13,895 nt of DNA from Desulfobacterales bacterium (GTDB taxonomy: Bacteria > Desulfobacterota > Desulfobacteria > Desulfobacterales > JAHEIW01): contig JAQYWI010000147.1 of the NCBI GenBank assembly GCA_030145015.1, positions 1-13,895 of the forward strand, written 5' to 3'. This document shows positions 1 to 6,677 of the stretch, piece after piece; positions within the stretch are counted from its first letter, which is position 1; the number at the start of each line of letters is the position of its first letter. Under the pieces are notes generated by a model that made no database searches, was not told where the DNA came from, and was given only the letters and a program-made list of their open reading frames with translations. Both the position numbers and the translations under genes were made by a program.

Positions 1-44
1 ATGCGAAATTCCGGTCGGCGCAGAGGCCAACCCTACTTTTATCA

Positions 45-152
45 TAAAATGATCGTTTGACCCTGTCGTTAGACCCTGTCGTTAGACCCTGAGGCTCTCG
101 AAGGGAGGCTCTCGACGGATAGCCTCAACTTTAGGCATTTTAGATCATTTTA
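45..152. repeat. Repeat block at the window edge: 13-bp and 14-bp tandem copies inside a 10-bp inverted repeat
   Basis: The non-coding first 166 bases hold three nested patterns. The 13-mer GACCCTGTCGTTA occurs at 59-71 and 72-84, with a third partial copy (GACCCTG) at 85-91. A second word, AGGCTCTCGAAGGG at 92-105, is repeated as AGGCTCTCGACGG at 106-118. The block is flanked by an exact 10-bp inverted repeat, TAAAATGATC at 45-54 and GATCATTTTA at 143-152. The word GAGGCTCTCGACAGG recurs in reverse complement at 6458-6472, so this is a dispersed repeat and not only a local duplication. Its function is unknown. Confidence 0.6.
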
Positions 153-169
153 AATTTTAGCTCATTTTA
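137..169. repeat. Tandem 17-bp-period AT-rich repeat overlapping a stop codon
   Basis: ATTTTAGATCATTTTA at 137-152 is followed one base later by ATTTTAGCTCATTTTA at 154-169, with one mismatch in 16. The last three bases of the second copy, 167-169, are the TAA stop of the minus-strand 75-residue gene, so the repeat lies at the 3' end of that transcript. There is no GC-rich stem with a U-tract, so it is not an obvious terminator. Confidence 0.5.
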
Positions 170-394
170 TTTCCGTACCTCTTGATAAAATGTCAACTCC
201 CAAACCCACGTGTTCATATCATGGCGAATAATATATATGCCACCATCTTCACCTAATAATTTAAAATAGCGCTGATCAGGATCCAGCCACCGATCGAGCA
301 CCTGTTTTATTTCGATTTTGCGAGACTTGAACCAGATGATACGCGGGGTTTCTGCTCCCCGATATCCGGCATAGCATTCAACTTTGATTTGCAT
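167..394 (-). CDS. Small conserved hypothetical protein (75 aa)
   Basis: The protein is short, soluble and probably mostly beta-strand, with a run of aromatic and charged residues (ECYAGYRGAETPR near the N-terminus, KLLGEDGGIYIIRHD around residues 46-59). The pattern of a hypothetical beta-hairpin, a conserved LDRWLDPDQRYFK-type segment and an IIRHD strand resembles small uncharacterised proteins common in Deltaproteobacteria; that likeness is from memory and is not a family assignment. It has no signal peptide and no cysteine pair. It starts 30 bases after the stop of the 800-residue membrane gene on the same strand, so it is probably the last gene of that unit. No convincing Shine-Dalgarno precedes the ATG at 394, which makes translational dependence on the upstream gene possible. 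Function unknown. Confidence 0.72.
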   Translation of the reverse strand: MQIKVECYAGYRGAETPRIIWFKSRKIEIKQVLDRWLDPDQRYFKLLGEDGGIYIIRHDMNTWVWELTFYQEVRK

Positions 395-424
395 AATGGT
401 TTTTTTTGATTTGATACTACCTTA

Positions 425-2827
425 TCAAATACGGTTAATCTGTTGCCAGCTGAAAATCACTACAAAATAAGCTGCAATTGCACAACCTAAAATTAATGAT
501 ATTCCGAAGACAAGGGCCAATTGTGCGGATACAATCGACGTTAGCACCGAAGAACAGCCATTTACCGACCATGCGTATGCGCGCTGAGCGGGGGAATTGA
601 GCATATCGCGCATACCCAGCGGAAAAGGAAGTCCCATCAGAAATCCAATGGGCAATAATACCAGCAGCGACCCCAAATATTGCCATATATCCGGAAGCCG
701 GAGCAGCTGTTCAATAAGCAAGTTGAGCGTAAAAAAGGTCAGCAAGAGGACACCCACCAAACAAAAAAGCGCCATTTTTAAAATATCGATTTCCTTTTTT
801 TGGGCCCATGCGCCTCCGAAACTTGAGAAAATGAGAACTCCAGCCACCACTACGGTAAAGCTGATAATCGGATCGCCGAAAAGAAGAATATACTTTTTGA
901 TAAAAAACAACTCGATAAACATAAATCCGGCGCCAACCCCGAAAAAATACAGCACCTGAGAAATGGACGGCTTTTTATCATTTCGGCGCACAAAAAAAAG
1001 CGGCAGAAAAAGCAAAAAACCGGTGACCGCCACTGCTTCGATGAAAACCACGGCGACCACAATTTCACCGGACATCAACAGGGCGTAGAGCCGACTGCCC
1101 AGAGTTCGGTAGAGTAATTTTAACTTCAGCCATTTGAGATGGCGGCCGGGAAAGGGTCGGTTGTCCGATTGGGGTTGGATATCGAGAAGGTAGGATCTGA
1201 AATAGGCTTTTTCCCTTCCGTTAAGGTAGGCGGATGCCAGTCGATCGATTTCAATAAAATGATAGGGCACATCAAATTTGTTGAAACGATTGGCTTGATC
1301 TGCGGTGATGCCGGGAAGATATACGAGGTCAAAATTAAGATTGCGGGCAAAGTGTTCCAGGCGGGTCACATCAAGAATCGGTGCTTTCGAAACCAGCAGG
1401 GTAAAAGTATCCCAGTTGCGGAGAATCGCCAGGTGGGTTTCCGGGCTCCGGGCGCCCATCATCTTTAAAGCTTCATAGGCCGATGCCCACAGGCGCAGGC
1501 TATCGGCCGGTGGTAGCAAAAGTCTGCGCGTAATGATAATCAGACCGTCCGGCGATAGGTGTTTCAGGTATTGGGAAAACGCATCGATGGTGTAAAGGTG
1601 GTCTTGATTGAGAGCCGCTGAACCGGGAATCGAAGTCCCCCAGTTTTCCACATGAATGATGTCAAATTGTCCTGGCGTCTGCGACAAAAAAACTCTTGCA
1701 GGTTGAGACATAACCGCAAGGCCGTAATGGTTATTCAAAATTTCGACCATTGCTGGGTTTTCAACGACAAGGGTCACATCCCGAATCCCTGAAACCAAAA
1801 TATTTGCAAGGGCCGATCCGCCCCCCTGTAAAACCAAAAGCGCTTTCTGAGCTTTTGGGTGAATGTAATAACCGCTGTAAGGCAGGGTAAATGCTGCAAA
1901 TCGGGTGTCTTCCGGGGAACTCAGCGAGTACAAAACAAACTGATGATCGCCATCCTTGAACATCGCGTCCTGCGGCGTTATCGCTTGCATGTACCGCAGA
2001 CTCAAGCCCGGAGCAAAGCGGATATACGGGCTGGTGACCCGATCCGTGCGTCCCCGGATATGGGTAAACGTTTTCTCGATACGCGTATCCGGAAATTGCA
2101 GAATCTGGGAAATGGCCTTGTAAGCAGAGGGTTTCACCCGGATTAGCGAATCACCGGAGGGTGTCACCAGATAGATCGCTCCCAAAAGAACGATAAGACT
2201 AAAAAATCCCAAAGCGATTTTGGCTGGTTTTTGAGGTCTGCTACCGGGTCGATTTCTTTTTGAGCTGCCCAGAATTACCGGCATCAGTATCAGCGGAATA
2301 AGGGCAGCATAAATAACCAGTCGGCCTTCGTCGAAAACAGGGAGCAACAAACCCGGAAAAATCGCACCGCAGGCCGAACCGCACATGGTCGCAAAATAGA
2401 TCCAGCCGGTCTTTTCAGGCAATCGGGTGTAGGCCACTGCAACAATGAAGCCTGAAAAAAAGAAAGGCAGCGCTAAAACAATAAAAGCGATGAGTAAAAA
2501 AACAATTTGGATCGGTTCAACGGGCAGTCTGAAATAGTCCAGCTGAAGGTTGTTCAGGATGATAAATGACAGAATGGTCGTAGACGAATATAGAACGAGG
2601 AGGGTTGCTACTGACTTGCGCACGGATAAAAAAAGGGGACGCCCGGCATGACGCGCATTGAGAATGCTTAACAAAGTTCCGCTGGCAGCAAAGCCAAACA
2701 GGGCAATACTGATCACCATAAAGGAAAGGTGATTCCATTGTCCGATCGAAAAGATCCGTGTCAGCAGAACCTCAAAGGCCAGGGTTGAAAAACCTATGAG
2801 GAAAACGGCACAATAGATCATTCGCAA
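425..2827 (-). CDS. Polytopic membrane protein with internal spermidine-synthase-like (SAM-fold) domain
   Basis: The protein has 800 residues. Residues 1-222 contain about six or seven hydrophobic segments. Residues 223-585 form a soluble region, and about 585-795 contain five or six more membrane segments. The soluble part carries a Rossmann methyltransferase/aminopropyltransferase signature: strand and loop LLVLQGGGSA (331-340), an acidic strand end VVE (354-356), DIIHVENWG (389-397) and a following YTIDAFSQYLKHLSPDG segment. The C-terminal motif YAWSVNGCSSVLTS (751-764) is typical of membrane-fused spermidine-synthase-like proteins. In true spermidine synthases the DIIHVEN position carries catalytic Asp residues (D-x-x-D-P). 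Here it reads HVENWG, so aminopropyl transfer is doubtful. The gene starts directly after the TAA of pcm: TTG at 2827 abuts the stop, and ATG at 2821 is an alternative. No Shine-Dalgarno is visible, which suggests translational coupling. Substrate unknown. Confidence 0.85.
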   Translation of the reverse strand: MRMIYCAVFLIGFSTLAFEVLLTRIFSIGQWNHLSFMVISIALFGFAASGTLLSILNARHAGRPLFLSVRKSVATLLVLYSSTTILSFIILNNLQLDYFRLPVEPIQIVFLLIAFIVLALPFFFSGFIVAVAYTRLPEKTGWIYFATMCGSACGAIFPGLLLPVFDEGRLVIYAALIPLILMPVILGSSKRNRPGSRPQKPAKIALGFFSLIVLLGAIYLVTPSGDSLIRVKPSAYKAISQILQFPDTRIEKTFTHIRGRTDRVTSPYIRFAPGLSLRYMQAITPQDAMFKDGDHQFVLYSLSSPEDTRFAAFTLPYSGYYIHPKAQKALLVLQGGGSALANILVSGIRDVTLVVENPAMVEILNNHYGLAVMSQPARVFLSQTPGQFDIIHVENWGTSIPGSAALNQDHLYTIDAFSQYLKHLSPDGLIIITRRLLLPPADSLRLWASAYEALKMMGARSPETHLAILRNWDTFTLLVSKAPILDVTRLEHFARNLNFDLVYLPGITADQANRFNKFDVPYHFIEIDRLASAYLNGREKAYFRSYLLDIQPQSDNRPFPGRHLKWLKLKLLYRTLGSRLYALLMSGEIVVAVVFIEAVAVTGFLLFLPLFFVRRNDKKPSISQVLYFFGVGAGFMFIELFFIKKYILLFGDPIISFTVVVAGVLIFSSFGGAWAQKKEIDILKMALFCLVGVLLLTFFTLNLLIEQLLRLPDIWQYLGSLLVLLPIGFLMGLPFPLGMRDMLNSPAQRAYAWSVNGCSSVLTSIVSAQLALVFGISLILGCAIAAYFVVIFSWQQINRI

Positions 2828-3556
2828 TTAAGGTGAAGACTTTTTTAGTGCATAACCGGTCATGGGCACAAAAAGAACGCCTGTGATTTGCTTTACGATT
2901 AGATCATCCCCCTGTTTGGTGACTAAAACAAGATTCTGGTAACTAAAAGGATTTCCCAGCGGAAGCGCAAGCCTTCCGCCTTCCTTTAGCTGTTTAAGTA
3001 ACGGAGGCGGGATATGGTCGATGGCGGCGGTGATCATAACGGCATCAAATGGAGCGGCTTGCGGCCATCCAAAATAACCGTCACCGTGACGGGTTTTAAC
3101 ATTGTCGTACCCGAGCAATTTTAAGGTCTTGCTCGCCCGATGATACAGTTTTTCTTTAATCTCAATAGAATAAACCTCGTTGACAACCTTCGCCAGAACT
3201 GCGGCCTGATAACCGGAGCCGGTTCCGATTTCCAGGACGCGATGATCTTTGGCAAGCTGAAGGATTTCGGTCATCAGTGCGACAACATATGGCTGAGAGA
3301 TTGTCTGTCCCTCTCCGATGGGCAGCGGTCGATCCGCATAAGCGACCGACAAAAGGTCCTGCGGCACAAAGCTGTGTCTGGAGACCGCCTGCATGGCAGC
3401 TAACACATTGGGGTCGGATATGCCTTTTGCTTTAATATGTTTTTCGACCAGTTGATTTCTGGCCTGTTTGAACTCGGGAGAATCCCCAACGTTATCCGCA
3501 TCGGTAACGGATGTGAAAAAAAGGACGAAAGCACAAGTGAGGATGGTTTTTTTCAT
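2828..3556 (-). CDS. pcm: Protein-L-isoaspartate O-methyltransferase with signal peptide
   Basis: The enzyme class methylates L-isoaspartyl residues in damaged proteins with S-adenosylmethionine, which starts their repair. Diagnostic motifs are present: PIGEGQTISQPYVVALM (79-95), the SAM loop VLEIGTGSGYQAAVLA (107-122), an acidic strand end at IEIKEKL (131-137), GDGYFGW (158-164), FDAVMITAAID (170-180) and the C-terminal VPMTG (230-234). At 242 residues it is about 30 longer than cytoplasmic Pcm. The extra length is an N-terminal MKKTILTCAFVLFFTSVTDA stretch that reads as a Sec signal peptide, so the mature enzyme should be periplasmic or anchored. That is unusual because SAM is a cytoplasmic cofactor. 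It is first in the minus-strand unit and has a good promoter candidate at 3583-3611. The ATG at 3556 is preceded only by a weak GAGTGG. Confidence 0.92.
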   Translation of the reverse strand: MKKTILTCAFVLFFTSVTDADNVGDSPEFKQARNQLVEKHIKAKGISDPNVLAAMQAVSRHSFVPQDLLSVAYADRPLPIGEGQTISQPYVVALMTEILQLAKDHRVLEIGTGSGYQAAVLAKVVNEVYSIEIKEKLYHRASKTLKLLGYDNVKTRHGDGYFGWPQAAPFDAVMITAAIDHIPPPLLKQLKEGGRLALPLGNPFSYQNLVLVTKQGDDLIVKQITGVLFVPMTGYALKKSSP

Positions 3557-3582
3557 AGGCCACTCATATAAGGAACCTACAA

Positions 3583-3611
3583 CCTATAGCATAAAAAAAA
3601 GAAGTTGTCAG
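3583..3611 (-). promoter_or_regulatory. Predicted sigma70-type promoter of the pcm unit
   Basis: Read on the minus strand, CTGACA (3611-3606) is followed after exactly 17 bases by TATAGG (3588-3583). The expected start of transcription lies near 3576, which gives a leader of about 20 bases before the pcm ATG at 3556. The spacer contains a run of T. The assignment rests on match and spacing only. Confidence 0.5.
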
Positions 3612-3647
3612 GGAGCAAAAAAATGAAGAATCTGCAAACACTAGCTG

Positions 3648-3674
3648 TTGATTTTTTATTTTTTAATATATAAT
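3648..3674 (+). promoter_or_regulatory. Predicted promoter of the bactofilin pair
   Basis: A consensus -10 hexamer TATAAT lies at 3669-3674, with TTGATT at 3648-3653 upstream. The spacing is 15 bases, shorter than ideal; a 17-base spacing would use the poorer TGTTGA at 3646-3651. The leader would be about 50 bases, ending in a clear AAGGAG (3718-3723) seven bases before the ATG at 3731. Confidence 0.42.
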
Positions 3675-3730
3675 GAAAATTAGGCCTACATCCGCTTAAT
3701 AACAAAATTAAATGGAAAAGGAGCAGTTTA

Positions 3731-4189
3731 ATGCCGTTATTTGGTAAGAAGAAACCAGAAAACAAGTCGGCGCGTCCCCAAGCTGCAGTATCGCAGAAGG
3801 AAACAACCTATTTTGGTAAAAATTTAAAGATTAAGGGCCGTGTTTCGGGCAATGGCAATATTATCATATTAGGCGCCCTTGACGGTGAATTTAATCTGAA
3901 AGGCCGGGTAAAAATCGCTGAGCCGGCCAAAATCAAGGGTGAGGTAAAAGCAGACGTCATATCGGTCAATGGAAATGTACGGGGAAGCCTGGTGGCCCGG
4001 GAGCGTGTCCATTTGGATCAAACAGCTCGAATTGAAGGGCAGATCAACACGCCCAGCCTATCCATAACGGAAGGCGCTTCTTTTGATGGTGAGATTACGA
4101 TGCGCGGCAGATCTCCGCAAGCGTCCAGGCCTGCTGACGCTGACGCTGCGCCGGCCTTTCAAAATACGGCTAAATCGACTTCAAAATAA
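3731..4189 (+). CDS. Bactofilin (first of a pair)
   Basis: Bactofilins self-assemble without nucleotide into filaments that organise cell shape, polarity or stalk and wall enzymes at the membrane. The 152-residue protein has the family layout: a short basic N-terminus (MPLFGKKK), a beta-helical core at about residues 26-125, and a disordered Ala/Pro/Ser-rich tail. The core shows the repeated hydrophobic-glycine rhythm of the family: GKNLKIKGRVSG, IIILGALDGEFNLKGRV, KGEVKADVISVNGNVRGSL, IEGQINTPSLSITEGASFDGEI. The basic N-terminal tip may be a membrane-targeting segment. The start is well supported by AAGGAG seven bases upstream. It lies 91 bases before the second bactofilin, so the two are probably co-transcribed and could co-polymerise. 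Confidence 0.92.
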   Translation: MPLFGKKKPENKSARPQAAVSQKETTYFGKNLKIKGRVSGNGNIIILGALDGEFNLKGRVKIAEPAKIKGEVKADVISVNGNVRGSLVARERVHLDQTARIEGQINTPSLSITEGASFDGEITMRGRSPQASRPADADAAPAFQNTAKSTSK

Positions 4190-4280
4190 GCGACCGGGGT
4201 TATCGCGGTTATGGCAAGACCGTCAAAACAAACACGAATATGAACTATGTAGAGATCGAATTAAAAAAGGGGCTAAATTA

Positions 4281-4691
4281 ATGGTAAAAGACAATACAGC
4301 CGATTCCACATCCTTATTGAGCAAAAATGTAAAAATTGATGGTGAAGTTCAAGGACCCGAAAACCTCCATGTCGAGGGCTATATCAAAGGATCCATCAAA
4401 CTGTCCGGAGATATTTTTGTAGGCAGCACCGGTATCGTTGAAGCCGATATAGAAGCTAAAAGCATTGTTATCCAGGGAGAGGTGGCGGGAAACGTTGTGG
4501 CGCACAAACAACTGGAGATCCATCCTTCCGGCAAATTAATCGGTGATTGTACCGCAGCCTCGATTGATATTAAAGAAGGCGCCGTATTTGACGGGCGTTC
4601 CAATATGATCAAACCGGCGGGATTATCCGCCGGATCGAGCACGGCCACAAAAGTTTCTGCCCCTCAATCTCCGAAACAACATCAACCCTAA
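4281..4691 (+). CDS. Bactofilin (second of a pair)
   Basis: This 136-residue protein has the bactofilin core at about residues 13-110: SKNVKIDGEVQGPENLHVEG, IKGSIKLSGDIFVGSTGIVEADI, SIVIQGEVAGNVVAHKQLEI and GDCTAASIDIKEGAVFDG. The tail is Ser/Pro/Gln-rich. The reading frame stays open upstream to 4083, inside the first bactofilin gene, but the start at 4281 is preferred. AAGGGG (4267-4272) sits eight bases before it, and the upstream extension would be a basic, non-family sequence overlapping the first gene. The tail lacks the basic N-terminal tip of its partner, so the first bactofilin may supply membrane contact; that is inference. Its stop overlaps the stop of the convergent MaoC gene by four bases. 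Confidence 0.92.
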   Translation: MVKDNTADSTSLLSKNVKIDGEVQGPENLHVEGYIKGSIKLSGDIFVGSTGIVEADIEAKSIVIQGEVAGNVVAHKQLEIHPSGKLIGDCTAASIDIKEGAVFDGRSNMIKPAGLSAGSSTATKVSAPQSPKQHQP

Positions 4692-5164
4692 TACCTTATT
4701 TTGTTGGTCGGGTCACCCTCAGCCACCATGGCATCTAAAATCCGGCGTTCGGCATCGTCAGGCAAGATGCCTTCAAGTTCAGCTTCCAAAACAATGGCGC
4801 CCTCCTGGTTTAAATAGACCGCTTCTGCCCGGGCCCGCCGGCGTTCATCGATATGGGTGATGGTAAGGTGACAGCTGATCGTCTCATCAAAATAGACCGG
4901 CTGCTTAAATCGAAAATTCATCACCGAGGCCAGCCAGCCAATCTGCCCACCGACTTGAGTCAAGATGCTGCCCACCAGCAGGCCATGGCATATCCGGTCC
5001 TTGAAATTTTTAGCGCCTGAAAAGCGCGAATCAAAATGTACCGGATTATAATCCCGGGTCACATCAGCAAAGGTCATCACATCTTCTTCGGTAAATCGCC
5101 GGGATACGGTAAATGTATCTCCGACCTTCAGGCCTCGAATCGTCCGGTTACGAATTTTTGGCAT
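4688..5164 (-). CDS. MaoC-like hydratase, (R)-specific enoyl-CoA hydratase type
   Basis: Hot-dog-fold hydratases of this type add water to trans-2-enoyl-CoA (or enoyl-thioester) to give (R)-3-hydroxyacyl-CoA. The signature is clear: the FADVTRDYNPVHFD segment (32-45 from the chosen start) carries Asp38, Asn40 and His43 in the D-x-N-P-x-H arrangement of catalytic residues. ICHGLLVGSILTQVGG (58-73) follows, as in the family. The length of 158 residues is normal for a single-hot-dog hydratase. The frame stays open for 11 more codons upstream, but the ATG at 5164 is chosen because AAGGAG (5175-5170) lies five bases before it and the protein then begins just before the fold. It has its own predicted promoter at 5251-5279. 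No other fatty-acid gene is nearby, so the substrate cannot be inferred. Confidence 0.9.
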   Translation of the reverse strand: MPKIRNRTIRGLKVGDTFTVSRRFTEEDVMTFADVTRDYNPVHFDSRFSGAKNFKDRICHGLLVGSILTQVGGQIGWLASVMNFRFKQPVYFDETISCHLTITHIDERRRARAEAVYLNQEGAIVLEAELEGILPDDAERRILDAMVAEGDPTNKIRY

Positions 5165-5220
5165 AGCCGCTCCTTGATCGAATTGTTCGCATTTCACGCC
5201 TTCAACGATAATGGTTTTTG

Positions 5221-5232
5221 AAAACCGGTTTT
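5221..5232. promoter_or_regulatory. 12-bp perfect palindrome AAAACCGGTTTT near the MaoC transcription start
   Basis: The palindrome is exact over 12 bases. It lies about 10 bases downstream of the predicted transcription start of the MaoC gene, a position where a bound dimeric repressor would block transcription. No regulator gene is adjacent. It could be chance. Confidence 0.35.
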
Positions 5233-5250
5233 ACTTATATGTGATGGTTG

Positions 5251-5279
5251 GATATAGTTCATGCAACATTTAATTTCAA
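5251..5279 (-). promoter_or_regulatory. Predicted sigma70-type promoter of the MaoC gene
   Basis: On the minus strand TTGAAA (5279-5274) is followed after 17 bases by TATATC (5256-5251), both close to consensus. Transcription would start near 5243, giving a leader of about 80 bases before the ATG at 5164. Confidence 0.5.
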
Positions 5280-5298
5280 ATTAAAAGCACCAAATCTC

Positions 5299-5312
5299 GA
5301 CGTTAATACGTC
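5299..5312. promoter_or_regulatory. 14-bp palindrome GACGTTAATACGTC
   Basis: Two exact 5-bp half-sites, GACGT and ACGTC, are separated by TAAT. It lies about 20 bases upstream of the predicted -35 of the MaoC promoter, a usual position for an activator or repressor site. As RNA it would form only a 5-bp hairpin. It directly precedes the large repeat at 5320-5499. Confidence 0.3.
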
Positions 5313-5319
5313 TTATTTT

Positions 5320-5499
5320 AGGTGTCAGGAATAAAAGTAGGTTTCAGGTGTCAGGAGCGAGCCAACTGGCCAGTGTTATATTTGTTTAATTGGTTCGATT
5401 AGTTAAATTGGTTAAGATTAAACGAATAAAACCAATTAGACCAATTCAACCAATGCAACAAAGTATCTGACTGACACCTGAACACTGAAACTTGAAACC
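5320..5499. repeat. Composite palindrome: outer 7-mer arms, inner 9-mer arms
   Basis: The outer arms are TTCAGGTGTCAG at 5343-5354 and its exact reverse complement at 5471-5482, plus GGTTTCA (5340-5346) against TGAAACC (5493-5499). AGGTGTCAGGA is also directly repeated at 5320-5330 and 5346-5356. Read on the minus strand, the right outer arm falls into 7-mers GTTTCAA, GTTTCAG, TGTTCAG, GTGTCAG. The inner arms, 5388-5413 and 5430-5455, pair at 20 of 26 positions and consist of 9-mers of the type AATTGGTTN. The element fills the space between divergent genes and ends seven bases before the first possible start codon of the peptidase gene. Confidence 0.7.
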
Positions 5500-5505
5500 A
5501 TAATT

Positions 5506-6441
5506 GTGGTGTTACTGGAATATCTTAAAAAAATGGGTAAGTGCGCATTTTTTTCGATTATAGCTTTGTTGGCGATGGTTTCCCACGTGTTTGCTTCCAA
5601 ACAAGCAGTCCTGGATACCACAGAACTTGTGGTTGTTTATGATGCGGGACTCGAGCGAACAGCGCGGCAAGCGCTGGCGTCGTATTCCGGCATAAAGCAA
5701 GAGCTTGAAACATCGTTTCAGTGGCGGCTGGACTTTCGACCGACCCTGGTGCTGCTCGATGATCAAAAACGATTCCGGCAAATGGCAGGACATGAGCTTG
5801 TTGTGGCCTATGCCCTGCCGAAAAAGAAGGTGGTGGTGATCGATCACTCAAAGATGAATACTTCACCATTTACATTGCCAACGACATTCAAACATGAGTT
5901 GTGTCATTTAATGCTCCACCATTACATCAAAGATGATAATCTGCCCCGGTGGCTGGATGAAGGAATTTGTCAGTGGGCCAGCGACGGTCTGGCCGACATC
6001 ATCATGGATGCCAGACGCGACCTGTTGCCGGCAGCCCTTCTGTCTGATAGCGATTTTGATCTGGAAACATTGCAGCACCAATTTCCCCGGGACAAAAATG
6101 GCCTGATACTGGCTTATGAGCAGAGCAAAAACCTGGTGGAATATTTGAACCGCGAGTATGGTTCGCAGGCGATACTGGATTTTCTAAGGCTGCTGGCGCA
6201 GGGCTATGATTTCAAATCCGCCTTTGAGATTCGTTTTGCGACTTCATTTGATGCATTCGAATATCAGTGGCGGGCGCATCTCAAAAAGAATATCAACTGG
6301 TTTACCTATCTTTCCATTCACCTCTATGAAATCCTTTTCGTATCGGCTGCGCTGCTGACGATATTTGGATTTATTCGAAAAATTATCCGTCGGCGGGCAT
6401 ATTCAACGCAGGAAGATGAAGAGGAGGAAACTAGAACGTAG
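5506..6441 (+). CDS. Membrane-anchored gluzincin metallopeptidase (peptidase MA-like)
   Basis: A zinc-peptidase motif HELCH (130-134) lies in KHELCHLMLHHY. A glutamate in RWLDEGICQW (Glu152) follows 18 residues after the second histidine, the spacing of the third zinc ligand in gluzincins of the peptidase MA-like group. A signal sequence or signal anchor occupies residues 10-30, ending VFA-S. A second membrane segment spans about 266-290 and is followed by a basic RKIIRRR and a very acidic tail (EDEEEE). The catalytic domain is therefore predicted to be periplasmic and tethered by its C-terminus. The first start, GTG at 5506, has no Shine-Dalgarno. ATG at 5533 (residue 10) is an equally good start, giving a classical MGKCAFF signal peptide. 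The protein substrate is unknown. Confidence 0.86.
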   Translation: MVLLEYLKKMGKCAFFSIIALLAMVSHVFASKQAVLDTTELVVVYDAGLERTARQALASYSGIKQELETSFQWRLDFRPTLVLLDDQKRFRQMAGHELVVAYALPKKKVVVIDHSKMNTSPFTLPTTFKHELCHLMLHHYIKDDNLPRWLDEGICQWASDGLADIIMDARRDLLPAALLSDSDFDLETLQHQFPRDKNGLILAYEQSKNLVEYLNREYGSQAILDFLRLLAQGYDFKSAFEIRFATSFDAFEYQWRAHLKKNINWFTYLSIHLYEILFVSAALLTIFGFIRKIIRRRAYSTQEDEEEETRT

Positions 6442-6457
6442 TTCGCTTCGCTCTCAA

Positions 6458-6472
6458 CCTGTCGAGAGCCTC
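6458..6472 (-). repeat. Second copy of the dispersed GAGGCTCTCGACAGG word
   Basis: The reverse complement of 6458-6472 is GAGGCTCTCGACAGG, nearly identical to GAGGCTCTCGAAGG and GAGGCTCTCGACGG in the repeat block at 91-118. It begins 16 bases after the peptidase stop codon. Two loci in 14 kb suggest a genome-wide word. Confidence 0.45.
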
Positions 6473-6483
6473 TATGTCGTGCG

Positions 6484-6610
6484 ATTGGAATGATGGAAAA
6501 ATGGAATATTGGAATAGTGGGTTTAGTAGTTATTTTATCGAGTTTTCTAACCCAACATTCCATTATAGCGCTAAAGCTTCACTTCGTGCCCAGCATTCCA
6601 TTATTCCATG
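6484..6610. repeat. Palindromic element of TGGAATATTGG words between convergent genes
   Basis: The left arm (6484-6526) is a run of ATTGGAATG, ATGGAAAA, ATGGAAT, ATTGGAAT, AGTGG words ending GGGTTTAG. The right arm begins CTAACCCAACATTCCATTAT (6547-6566) and continues with CAGCATTCCATTATTCCATG (6591-6610), the reverse complement of the same words. The stem is imperfect. It lies between the convergent peptidase and AMMECR1 genes, where it could act as a bidirectional terminator, although no U-tract follows. The open frames across it are by-products of the repeat. Confidence 0.65.
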
Positions 6611-6677
6611 TAGGCGGCATAAAACCAGTCTTGTTAAAAGCTACATGCTTTCAATATGTTATTGAAACTGCAGGACG

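Noticed and set aside
59..91. Possible CRISPR-like repeat
   Set aside because: The copies are 13 bases long and directly adjacent, with no spacers and no cas genes.
597..2146. Several open frames on the plus strand opposite the 800-residue membrane gene
   Set aside because: They lie fully antisense to a well-supported gene, have low-complexity or composition-driven sequences and show no family motifs or Shine-Dalgarno.
425..2827. Active spermidine synthase
   Set aside because: The fold and SAM-type loop are recognisable, but the catalytic acidic positions are replaced (HVENWG), so a polyamine-synthesis call is not supported.
3577..3765. 62-residue minus-strand frame in the divergent promoter region
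   Set aside because: It overlaps both promoter candidates and the start of the first bactofilin; the product is T-run-derived Phe/Leu low complexity.
4083..4280. Upstream extension of the second bactofilin
   Set aside because: It overlaps the first bactofilin gene, its translation is not bactofilin-like, and 4281 has a good ribosome site.
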